From assembly GCF_030867095.1 (NCBI RefSeq), contig NC_081828.1:217155978-217219977 (forward strand): a DNA stretch of 64,000 nucleotides, written 5' to 3'. The DNA comes from Alligator mississippiensis. Lineage: Eukaryota > Chordata > Crocodylia > Alligatoridae. The notes beneath the pieces are model-generated. The model was not told the DNA's origin, ran no database searches, and saw only the letters and a list, made by a program, of their open reading frames with translations. The position numbers and the translations under genes were made by a program. Below, in pieces: positions 22,701-34,700 of this stretch (its first letter is position 1; each line of letters starts with the position of its first letter).

Positions 22701-25700
22701 CAGAAGAACCGCACTGTTCTTGTGTACAGGGTTCATCAGTCATTGTCCCACCCCCAACTCTCTTGATTTCTGTATTTGCACTAATGCCACATGCAGTAGA
22801 AATACTAAATGAGGCTTTTTCAACATAAAGTTTGAATGCTTTTAACCCTCTGGCATCCTGTCCTTGGTTATTTAATTTTTCCTGTGAGATTTTGCTCGAG
22901 GACTTTGTGACAATTAACTAATATTTAGGGAGAAAGTTTGCTCTTTTTAGACTTGAACCTGAAAACGGGTGTTGATTTAAAGTTGAAACAACATGGTAAT
23001 TCTGGTCGGTCTCTCTCAGTGCTCCCCCTGCTTACACTGTTTCTCAAATCTGTTTCCAACTGTTTAGCATTGTTTTGACCTGATGAGCAGTAGTAGGTGG
23101 GCTCCAGGTCACTGAGGATGAAGCGATCCTTGGTTGGAGGGCATGATTTATAAGATTCATTAGGCTGAAGCACGCTATGCAAGGGATTCACAAGTGTGGC
23201 TTGCCTCAGTCTGACCCATACTCCTCTGTTCACGATGTCTGTTGGCAGGCATTGCAGTTGGCCGAGAGTTTCACTTCTCAGGAGACTCGGCAGATGATGC
23301 AAGCATTGGCGCTCCAGAACCAACGCTGTCTCCCCCTGCTCCGGGCCCTTTCCTACTACTTGGCCCAGAATCGCAGTGAACTGCATGTGGACACCATAGT
23401 GGATCTGCTCTTTGCCTGTGGTGAGTGGGTCCCCTGAGTCAGTCCAGATAAGTGGAAACAGTATTCTCCTATCAGCTAAACCCATTGTCTCTGCCCAGGT
23501 TCTGATCCTTGTCCTTCTCCTGGCAGCAGGAGCAGCACATCTTATCAGAGGGACTTGGGCTACATGGGGAAAAGTTATAATGCCAAAAATAACAGTAAGA
23601 GTGGAAGGCTTCTCTTGGGTAGTGACTGATCATCTTACCAGTAACTAGAGTGACTGGGCATTTAACAGCCTTCCAAGGGAGGCCATGGACTCTTCCTTTG
23701 GGTGCTTTCAGCTCAAGATAGGCTGTCTTTTTGTGAATTCAATCTCAAACACAAGTTATTGGGCTCAGTACTTGGGTACCTCAGTCCAGTTCTCCAGCCT
23801 GAGGTCAGACTAAATGATTTCATGGTCCCCCGTCTTCCTCAAATTGTGGAAAAGCCTGAGCAGCTTGCCCAGGCTGTCCATTTGCTCACCCATAGCAGAG
23901 CCAGTGTGTCTCTCTTCCCAGCGGCCCCATCCTGCCGTACTATAGGGTCAGGCACCTTTTCTGCTATCTTGTCAAGTTCAGCACTATCCCCTTCCGTGGT
24001 GGGGCTGACCTGTATGGCTGCCAAAAGACTATCTGTAGCTCATGGGCCTCGCGTGTCTCTAGGCACTGGAAATAAACAAGACAGTGAGTGTCATGAGCCT
24101 GCGTCCCTGACCCAATGATTGCAGTGTGCGGCTGGGCAGTTACTGTGATGGTGGCTGAGGTTGGCTTAGAGTTGGGGAAGGGACAACACTTACTCGGAGC
24201 CTCTTTTTTTTGTTGCATTGGCTTGGGTCCCTGCTGCCTGCCCTGTCCCTTCAGGTGCTACAGTGCTCCAGGCTGACCCTGTGTAAGTAACTGCTCCTCT
24301 GTTCTGCCCCTTTTAAGGAATGCTGAATTTCTCTCACTCCCGTCTATTGGAGAAGTTGGCATCTGACCTACTTGCCCAAGCGCCCAAGATAACCCCCGTG
24401 TACGTGGTGCGCTACCTCCGCTCCTTTGCCACCCTCAGGTGGTTCAGCCTGCCACTCTTTGATGCCACCACTCAGGTGAGGGGAAGGGTGGGGGAGATAG
24501 TCATCACTGGGCCAGGGGGAGACCTCAGCCCTCATCAGCTGCATGGGTGGGGCTTGGAGTCCCCTCCACCAGTAGCCGAGGGGCCGTGTCCCTGGTACAC
24601 GGCGCATCGTAAACTGCAGCTCAGTCGTTAGAGCGCTCCTGTGTGAGCAGTGAGGCGATGCCTGCAGATTCAGGGGCAACTAGTCTGGCTTTTATAGTGC
24701 AGCATGGGCAGTTAGGACTGCAGGGATCTGGTCTGCTTGAATGAACTTGGGCCTGTCCCTGCCTCAGGTACAGTAGGGATGAGGATGCTGCTGTGGATGT
24801 TCCAAGTGCTGTCATCGCATTAGAAGCAAGGTGTTCCCTGTGTTCCGGTGGTAACGCACAGAATTTGACTTGCCAAGTGCAAGGCAGCAGAAGCAGGCCT
24901 GGGGGCATGGACGGAGCAAGGGGTGGGGAGCTCTGGTGGGGCCTGAAGTGTAATCCCAGAGCTTGACTGTGCCTCGATTTCCCTCCTCTAGCAGATGGGG
25001 ATAACGTGCTGCTCTCTGCACATAGAACTCCAGGCCTTTGTGCTGCTGATTTGTACCACGCAAGACCGTGGGTAGGGAGGGCTACTTGCGGGCAGCCCAG
25101 CCGCAGGCCAGGACCACATCCTCGGGCTGGGATCCTGCAGGGGGGGAGTGGGGCCTGTTCTGAGGAAGTTCAGGTCTGAGCCCCCAATCTTCTCTCTGGC
25201 TTTCAGTATATCCTGACCAACGCCGACCAGTTCAGCCCACTTCAGCTCTGCAGCATCATGCTGTCTTTTGCCCATCTGAACTTCCAGCCCATCGAGAGGG
25301 ACAGCTTCTATAACCTGGTAAATGCTTCGCTGCCTGCTGCCTCCGTGCTCCCCTCAGGCTGTTGCCAAACTGGGGCCCTGTCTGGCTGCCTTTGGGAAGA
25401 TGCTGTTGAGAGGTGGCCTGATTGAGATGCACTGCTGGGTGGGGTTTGTGTTGTGTGGTAAGGGCTGTGGCCTCTCTTGCATTGCCATACATCAGGTAGG
25501 TTGCCCTTAACCCTTCTCTGGCTGGATTACCCTGATAGCTCATTGCTGCCCGTTCTGTCCCATGCTGGTTGCAGATCTAGAGGAAATAGGCACACAGTGA
25601 CTGCAGTTATTCCAGCCCTCCAAGGGGCACATCTGGGTTTAGGAAGGCTGCAGCCTGGGTCATCTGCCTCCGCTCCTCTGTTCATGTGGGAAGAAGCCAT

Positions 25701-28700
25701 GTGCTGATACCTTTGCGTGCATGCCCAGGTACCCGGCATGCTAAGCCATGCTCTGGCCTGGTCCCTTCCACACTCCTCTGGTCTCGCACCTAGAACCCGG
25801 AAGTGATTGGAGGGGCAGCTGCACAAGATGGGTGTTATATGTAGCACTGAGAGCCAAGGTAACCAGCTCTTGGGCGAGGTCTGTGAGTGGCTGCTTTCTC
25901 AGAGGAATAGTTCATCCACACAGAACAGGCAGGGGCTAGGTGACTGGCAGATGCCAGTCTCTGCCCTGAGCACTATGTGCTTCAAGGCTCTTCACACCAC
26001 AGGATGTGGGGCTGAGGTGAGTGCAGCATGGCTCTGAGGCTTCTGGGAACCTTGACATTTCTGACATGGACTGTAGGCCATTGACAGCCCCCCTCGCTGT
26101 CAGCTCTCTGCAGAGGGAGGGACCCCCGCAGGGGCTGAGCAGTGAGACCTGTGAAGGGTGGGTGCAGGCAGAACTCAGGTGTGTGAAACCCAAGGTGAGG
26201 CTGGTGCTGGGGCTGAGGCAGGCTGTTCTCTACACTCCTCTTTTCTGCAGGGGCTGAGCGTGCTATCTCTACCCCTGTGGTCTATGCTGGCCTTGGGGAC
26301 TCTGCCCCAGGCTTTCAAGCTGAGCTCCCCATGTGCAGCCCTGTCTCTGGGGAGGCAGCTGTCACATCGGAGCCATGTCAGAAGAAGAGGGGGGCATTCA
26401 GGCAGCAGGGACTGGGTCCTGGTGTATGTTTAGTTGTCAGCCTGCTCTGAGGGCACTGAGAGCTTGGTGTTGCATGACTCCAGGCTAAAGGCCACAGTCA
26501 CCTGGAAAGGAAAATTGCGCTGTCACTCATTACAAAGAGGACAGTGACCAGCAGAGGGTGCAGGTCTGAGTGGCAGGGGGTGTTGCAGCTTTGGTGGTCC
26601 CAGGGCAGTGCAGGAAAGTGCAATTTGGTCCAGTATCTCTTGCTGGACTGACTAGTTGGCAGAGGTGCAAGATGAGCTTTGGACACCAAATGCCTCTTGG
26701 GGCCAGGAAAGCAGGGAGTAGGCAGTTACACGGTGGTGCAAAGTGAAGTTATCAGGAGTGCTCACAGACCAGAACAGTTGCTATCAACAAGTCTCATTCT
26801 GCAGAAGGATGAGACCAAGCTAAAGGGAAGAGGGAGCACAGAGAGATGAGTGGCAGAAGAGGGTAGAGCTATAATAAACCAAAAACCATCAGCTGTGTTA
26901 GTCCCATGAGTTTGAGGGGCCGGTAGAGTCACTGCACCATGGCTCGGGTCAGGGTTCTTAGAGAACTTCCCCCTCTCTCCTGTCCTTGGGCAGCATCCAG
27001 GTTCCTCATCCAACTGCCCAGTTTTCAGTGGTGTGACCGAGTACTGGTGAGCCTGGCACGCGGCCCTCGAGTGAGTGTGGCACGTGTCCCCTCTGTAGCA
27101 GCAGCCCTGGCATAACAAGCCATCAAACCCATTCCGTGCAGAGGACATTGGGATGCAGCCTTCTCTGCTCCACAGAGCCATGAAACCTCCCTCGATTGCA
27201 AACCCTGCTGCCCACCAGCCACGCTGGTGTTGGGTCTTGCAGGTATCTGTTCAGCAGCCGGCAGCCTCTGAAATTCACTGCCATCTCACAGGAAACACTT
27301 CTTCCCAGGTGGACCAGAAGATCAGTGGGTTGCTGACCACCCTGAGTCCGGAACTGCTTGTGGATCTGGTGTGGTCTCTGTGCGTGCTGCAACAGGTCAA
27401 GGTTCCCTACCTGCAGAGTGTGTTGGGGCCAGCATTCCATGAGCATCTGCTACATAAAGGCAAGTATCTGTTCCAGGTGTCTGTTTCCAGTGTGCCTAGG
27501 ACTGAGGTGTACTGGGGGAGAGGGGGCTGCTGGCTCCAGGGGTGTTAGGAGCCATTGGCTCCTATGTTCAGCTCCAGCCTGACCCAGGTGTCGTGAACTG
27601 TCCTTGGCTAGTAGGTTACACGAGTGGAGTCTTGTTCCATTTTTATTGGGGTGTCTGTCCAGGCTACCTCAGGCAGCCCTGTGCTGTGAGGGGTGAGGAG
27701 TGCATAAGTGTCGGCCAGTCGCACTCCACCCCCACGGGGTCCATCTAGACCCAAGGTGGAGTGTGCTGACTGGGCTCCCTCGCCTGCTGCTGGTCCTTGG
27801 CCTGCTGCTGCCTCTGACAGAAGCAACAACCAGGAGAGCCAGGAAGTGGGGAGGAGCTCCAAGGTCTCCACTGTCCTTGGGCAGCTCTTCTGAATGGCTG
27901 TGGCAGCCAGGACACAAGCCCCTGGGCAGTTCCAGTTTTGGCCTGGCCTGCTCTGTGCTGGGCACTTGGCTTTGGCACTTGGGAGTGAGAAGAGCACTAG
28001 TTTGGCTGCCTCCACACCCATATTGCTCTGCCAGTGACCATAGCCCCAAACCCCCCCACAAAGCACCTCAGTCCTGCCCTGCAGCAGCTCTCACCACCCC
28101 TGCTCTGGGCAGAGACTGCTGCATGCCAGCCAGGCGCAGATCAGTCTGAGCACTTTGACGCCCCAGCCTTATAATGGAAATCAGGGCCGGGGCTGGGGCC
28201 AGTGCCAGAAAGCTGGCTCTGCCAATCCATTTGCAGGGCCCTGGTAGCACAGTTAGTGCCCGTCATCTACAGCCTTGTCAAATTGCAGTGCTCGCCTCCT
28301 CTGTGGTAGGCGCTGGCCCAGCCGGCTGCCACAGCATCACTGCAGCTCATGGGTCCCATGCCCTGCCTGGTGGATCTGGGGGTCAGATCCTGCTGCGAAC
28401 ATGCAGTCTTCATCAGGGCTGCTTTCCCATGCAGGCTCGCATGAGAATGGGTCAGGAACAAGCTGAGCTCTGCCAAGTCAGCAGCACAGCTTGGCCTGAG
28501 TACGCAGCTGAGGGATTGGCCCTGTAAGGAGGATGGCCACTGCGGGGTCTGCTCAGGAAGGGGTCTGTGTCAGGGGGACATCCTTGTTGTGGAACTGCCC
28601 GGGGGATCTTGGTGCCAAGTGTTAACAGTCCCAAGGATGGCTGGGTCCTGGGCAGGCACCTTGAAGTTCAGTGTACCATGGACTTGACTCCAGGGTGCAG

Positions 28701-31700
28701 AGACCTAGCACTGCCCCTGGCTGGGAACTGGAATCAAACCCACCCACCCGCCTTGGGTCTCTAGGAAGGGGGCAGGGTCTTGCCGTGGCTCTCGCCAGCT
28801 TTGCTGCTGTCTGGGCAATGAGCATGGAGGCACTGGCCATCACAGGCCAGGGACCATGGAGGGCACAGAAGGCATCTTGCAAGCTACCGAACCCCTCATG
28901 CAGCCTCTGGCAGCTGAGGTCACATGCAGCAGCCTGGCAGGGGCCTGGGATGAGAACCCAGGAGTTCCCGCTCTGGTACGAAGTGTGCTGAGCTGAGCCT
29001 TTGGCTCTTTGCCTGGGCTCCTACTGGGGCCATATCACTTGCACGTCTCCTCTTTCCCAGCAAACGACACCTCCCACAAAGGCCAGACATTCAAGGTCAA
29101 GATAATGCACATCAACGCAACTGCCCTGTTGGAATGCCCTGAGTACAAGTGCCCTTCCCTGCCACCACAGATACTGCAGGCTCTGGCACCGCGGGACCCC
29201 AGGAAGCCCACCCCGCTTCAGAGCACCCTGCTCTGGGTGCTGCACGAGGTGCTCGGTGACAAGGCCAAGTGGCGCATCAGTGTGGACACCATCTACGGCT
29301 GGCAGCTCAGTGAGCATGACATCTCCCCCAAGCGGGGACAGAACAGCTTGCAATTGCCCCCTTGGTGCCAGCAGGCACGTGACATCAGCTTCCCTGGTCT
29401 CCAGGCCCGGGTGCCTTATGGTCCTGAAGTGGCAGACCTCCCTGAGCCCTTCTGCCAATGTCCCCTCACTGCCCCTACAAACCTGCTATCCCAGCCCCAG
29501 AACCCACTGAGGCACCGTCCCAGAGTCCCCTGCCGAGCAGGGACCACAAGCAATGCCAGGCTGGGTTTGTGGTGGGTGCTGGGCTGAGACCCTCCAGGTG
29601 TTATATGCCTGAACCCACCCTCCTGGGACAGAAGGCTGTCCAGCTCCAGAGCTGTGTACAAGTAGTAGCGTGACCCAGCCAAGCTGTTGGTCTCTGGTTC
29701 TGGGGTGGAGAGGGGAGGACTTGCCTCCCTCTCTGCAGGTCCCCTTTTCCCATCTCATATCCCCACCACCCCTCCTCTGTTCCTGTCCATCCAGCACTGG
29801 GTGCTTTTGCATCAGCCATCGCACCCTTCCTCCACTCTGCAGCCTTGTCAAATTCAGTGTTCGCCCCTCAATGGCAGGCACTGGTCCAGCTGGCTGCCAC
29901 ACCATCATTGCAGCTCATGGGCCCCACAATCCTCCTCTTGGACCCTGGGGATAAAATCCTGCTGCAGACACCTGCTTGGGGGGTGACAGCAGGGTCCTCC
30001 CCTGCTCTTTGCAGGCACCAGAGAGGCCTGTTGTTCCTCTGCTGTTGGCTAGCACCTGGAGGCAGCAGCTTAGTATGACATGGGGCTTGATGTGCTCCAT
30101 GGGCTACTCAGCTGCTTGGCCTGGGCGGTGAGGGTGGCTGACAGCCCAGTGCCAGACCTAATGATTCCTTGTGGTTCACTTCTCTCTGGGGCAGCTGCTG
30201 AGGTGCTGCTGAACAGTGACAACCAGCCCATTCCCCTGAAGGATTTTGTTGCTCCCCACCTGTTTTCCTCAGAAGGGACAGAGCTGTTGCCGCCCCATGT
30301 CAGGAGGTGAGTCTTTTGTGCGGGTCCTGCAGGGGGGGGTCACTTACTGAAAGGTCCCTTCCCCTGGGCATCGTGCAGAGGGCACTGCTGAGGTGTCGCC
30401 CTTACCCTGCTGGGGCCAGTGTAGGACAGAGCTGGGCAGTTGAGAGCCTGCTCAATCTGCTCTGGGCACTTATACACATGCAGGGAGCCTGCTCTGATGC
30501 ATGGGAAATCCAGCATATTGGAGCAGACTCGATTAATTGAGGCTGCTAGAGCACGTACGTTGACACAGTCTGGCAGCCTCACGCATCACGTTTATCAGCA
30601 GCGCGGCGCACCTCCACGCTGAGAAAATGGCGGCAGCATGCTTTGAACTAAAACAGATTCAGTGTGCTTTAGTTCAAAGCCAATTGCTGCCATTTTCTCA
30701 GCACGGAGTCACACTGCGCTGCTGGTGCACAGGACACCCAGGCACCTTTTTAATTAGTGCGGCTCGCTAATTAAAAGTGCCCAGAGCTGCATCAGGAGCA
30801 CATGGAAAAATGCCTGCTGAGCCTAGCCACCACATCTCATCGGGGAACAAGATGACAGGTGTGGGCTGGGGAGGCACAGGCTGATCGGGTTCTGCTCCTT
30901 AGCTGCCAGAGCCGCCCCCCTTCTAGTTAGCTGCTTTCGAGGTGCCAGTCTAGGCCTGGGGGTCGGATCACCTAAAGACACTGATCACAGCGACCAGCCC
31001 TTCCACGTGGAGCAGAGTCCACATCAGTCTGCCAGGGCTGGGCTTGGTGGCAGAGGCCCCAGGGCCTGAGCTGCCCTCTCACTGGGGCTGGGAGGAGCTC
31101 CTCCGGCACCACACCTGTTCTGTTTTTCAAATAAGTCCCTCAGTCCAGTCCCTCTCCCTGCACTTGCACTCTCATTAGCTCAAAGCATCGCAGGGCTGGA
31201 GAATGTCCCAGGTACTGGCGTCATCTGTGCTCAGGGAAAGGGGCTGGCACCCCATGCCTCAGGATGATGCACGTCTGTCCTGTCCTGTCCAGCACGTTCC
31301 AGAGAGAGCACGGGGTATCTGTGAGCTGCGGGCTGGATTGGGAGCCCCAGTCCAGGGGTCGACACGGCCACATCCTGCCAGGGACAGAGCAGTCGATAGA
31401 TGCCACCAGCTGAGACAGGCCCCGCTACTACTGCCAGGCGCTGAGCAGGCAGCCAGGTTGCTGTCTGGCTGTCTTGGGGCACGGAGCATGCTGGACAACA
31501 ATGGGGCTGAGCAAGGACCAGTCTCCAAGTCACACTGCCTTGTCCCCTCCCCACCCCACAGGATGGCTTTCCTGTCCTGGGAGTTCTCCAACTTCTGCCA
31601 CCAGAACAAGTACCTGCTGGGCGGCTACACTATGGCCCGGCGACACCTGCAAGCTGCCGGCTTTATAGTCGTGGAGGTAAGTAGCCTGGCTGGGGTCCCC

Positions 31701-34700
31701 CCACTACACGCACACGCCCGTATGCACCTGCTCTGCATTTCACTGGGCACTTCTTGGTAGTGTAAACTCAGCTGGGCACCCTCTCCTCCAGGACCTGAAA
31801 GCCAGGCTCTTAGTGCTCATTGATCTCCCGGCAGAGGCTCCACTCTGGGATGGCCATTCATTATTTAGCTTCCTGTAGGTAATTCCCCCATCACTGGCGC
31901 CTGGCCCTCCGGCTGGCAGTAGCAAGAGCCTCCCTGCTTGGGCGTTGCTCTCCTGCAGGGAACCTGTCCTGATTTCCCTCCCCGAATCATGTCCAGCTGT
32001 GCTCTCCAGGTCAAGGGCAGTCTAGTGCCTCTGGTTTCATCCCAGCCCTCCTTGCATGACCTTGACTGCAGGGCTGACCTCAGCCTCCAGCTCATAACCT
32101 GGGGGCAGGATCATCGGCTGGGCACTGCCATGGGGAAGGCAGGTGCTTTGTGTTTTCCTGGCTGCAGGTGCTACTGCACCAGCCCCCAGACCCACAGGGG
32201 AGTGGGTCTAGGAAGGGGTTCTGTCAGGCAAGACCCAGATCCCAAGGTGATGGGACCCAGGGCAGGAGCAGGGAGGCAGTCTCCCTCCCACACCCTCTAT
32301 GAAACACGACCCAGGAAACCCCACATCAGAGCTTAGCTCAGCCAGTGCCAGGCATCAGTCAGCACTGATTGATCCCCATCCCTCGCTGGGCAGAGGAGCA
32401 CAATCCAGGAGCCGGGAATGCAGCAGAACACAGCTCCCAGGTCTCTGCCTGCCTCCCACTGCCAGGCCTGGTCTCCCCGGGGGGCTCCTCTCACCTCAGC
32501 CTGAGTGCAGACACTCACGCCGGGCAGAGGCAGCTGGGGTGGGGAGTCATACCCCCAGGCTCACCGGGTGGCTGCAAGCCTGTCCGAGAGGGTCTCCTGT
32601 GTGGCTTGGCTGGTCCTGCAGTTGGGGTTGTGGGCTGGACCCCCAGCCAGTCTCCACTGCCAGCACCATGCAGGGGGTTGGAGCTGCTGACTGTGCCCAG
32701 ACCCCCTCCCTCCCTTTTCCGAAGTGCTGCCACCTCCGCAGTGACGGTGATGCCGAGTGACTCATGCTCCCTGTCGCGCCTGGTTGCATAACTGCTCCCG
32801 TGCTGCGGGCGCGGGGGGCTTTTCCAGCTCCTGGGAGCCTCGCACTGCAAGCCCGGAAGCTAAATATAGAGACGGGGAGAATCCACTTCTTTCCTCTGCC
32901 CCGTCCTGGGCCAAGGAGGCAGCCCAGGCATGTGGGGTCAGTATGAAGTGCCCGGCTCTCCTGGGAAGGCTGCAGCAGGGCCAGGGAGGCCCAGGTTGGC
33001 ACAGTATATGCTTGTTGCGGGGGGTGGCCTCGATAACCCCAAGCCTGGTGCCGGCTGTGAGTTGGAGCCTACCTTGTGCAGGGCGGTGGGAGCTGTCCTC
33101 CCCCACACAGGCATGCTGATGGGAAAGGCGGTGCTCTGAGCTGCAAGTGCTGTGCCGGCTGGCCCTCTTCCAGTTCGCCTAGAAGCAGCCAGCCATGCCC
33201 AGCCCTGCTACCAGGAAATAGCACCAGTCCCCAGGGCTTTCCCTGGGCTGAGGGAGGGTCTCCGGGCAGGGTCCTGGCTTCCTTGTAGAGCACACAGTCT
33301 CCCTGCTTCACGGGATGGCCTCACTCCCCTCCGTCTCTGAGCCTGTAAGCCATGGTCTGCTCAGCCCTGCTCCATCGCTATCTCGAGATCCAGCCCAGGG
33401 CCAAGGGAGCAGCCTGCAGGGGCAAGGGCTGTGCGACTGGATGTGCAAAGGGAGGAACAGGTCCCTGAAACGTTCCCGGCACCGTGATTAGTTCCCAGGG
33501 CGATTTTTTTTTTTTTCTCTGCTCCGGTGCATTCTCGCTGCTTCCCCTGCTCTTCCAGTGCTGTGCTCTGCGTAGTGGCTTCCCACAGCCCTGCATGCAG
33601 CTCTGCCCGGCTGCTGTTGCATGCTGGGCTTTGTTCTCAGGGGCCCATCTGACCAGGCTGGCTTCAGGGTGCCGAAGTTACCTTGAGTGCTGGGGGTGAC
33701 ATCTGGGTTCTGCAGGCAGTGGCAGCCTTGTAATGTGCCTTGGCCGCCCCAGAGCCACCCCTACCTCATTAAGTTAATTGCAGCAGGGCTGGCAGCACCC
33801 CTAGACCTGCTGTTGGATGCTGGCTCCCCACGCCTCTACCTCCGCTCGGTGTGTCCTTCCACTTATGCACAGCCCCTCTGCCGATAGGTGCTCTGGGCCG
33901 CAGCCATGCAGGGGGTTCCTGTCGGCTGTTGTTTGCTTGCAGCCGTGTCACGCTCGGGGCTCCTCTTTCCCATAGGAGCCCTAGCACAGCCCACTGCCAT
34001 GGCAAAACCTGTAGCACACGGGCCCCACCACTCTGCCGGTGAGCTCTGGGGGGTATATCCACTGCAGACGTCCATCCATCTCACAGGGTGGGATCCATCG
34101 TGGGATGCAGGGGCTTGACCCAGCCGACTCCCCAGCGTGGTCCTGCCAAGAGCTGCCTCTGGTATATGGGGCTGGAGCTTTGCTCAAGGCCCCCTTGGTA
34201 GGAGGCAGCCGCAGAGTGTTTGTGGTTGGCGCCCTGTTGCCTTCAGCATGGAGCACCCTGGTACGTGAACTCTGTGCAAGGCTCCAGGTGCAGCATGCTC
34301 CACGTTGCACACCCTCCTCCTGGGCCAGCCTGAACAGCTGTCAGGGAGGCTGCCAGCACGCATGCGCTCCCCCAGCACGTGCTGCTGGCAGGGGCAAGGG
34401 GAGACGGGCCAGAGCTGCCAGCCACAGCAGTGCGGGGGCTGCGTCTTTGCCACGGGAGTGTGGAGGGGATACCCTGAGCTGCCTGCTGTGATTCACCCTG
34501 TGGGAGGAGCCGGCTGCTATCTGTGCAGTGGGAGAGAGAGTCTCTTCGAGGCTCTGCACCCCTGGCCATGCCCTGGCGCAGGTGAGGGATGAACCCTGAG
34601 CTGGTGGCTGTGGTGCGCTCCTGCCTCTCCATCAGGGACCAGCCCGCCAAGCCCCCAGCTCAGCCCCCAGCCCTCACCCATCCTGTGTCTCCCGCAGGTC

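Noticed and set aside
24600-24720. Possible seventh SNORA5 copy in the intron after TBRG4 coding exon 4
   Set aside because: Only short words resemble the family; no paired stems, H box or ACA box in the right places.
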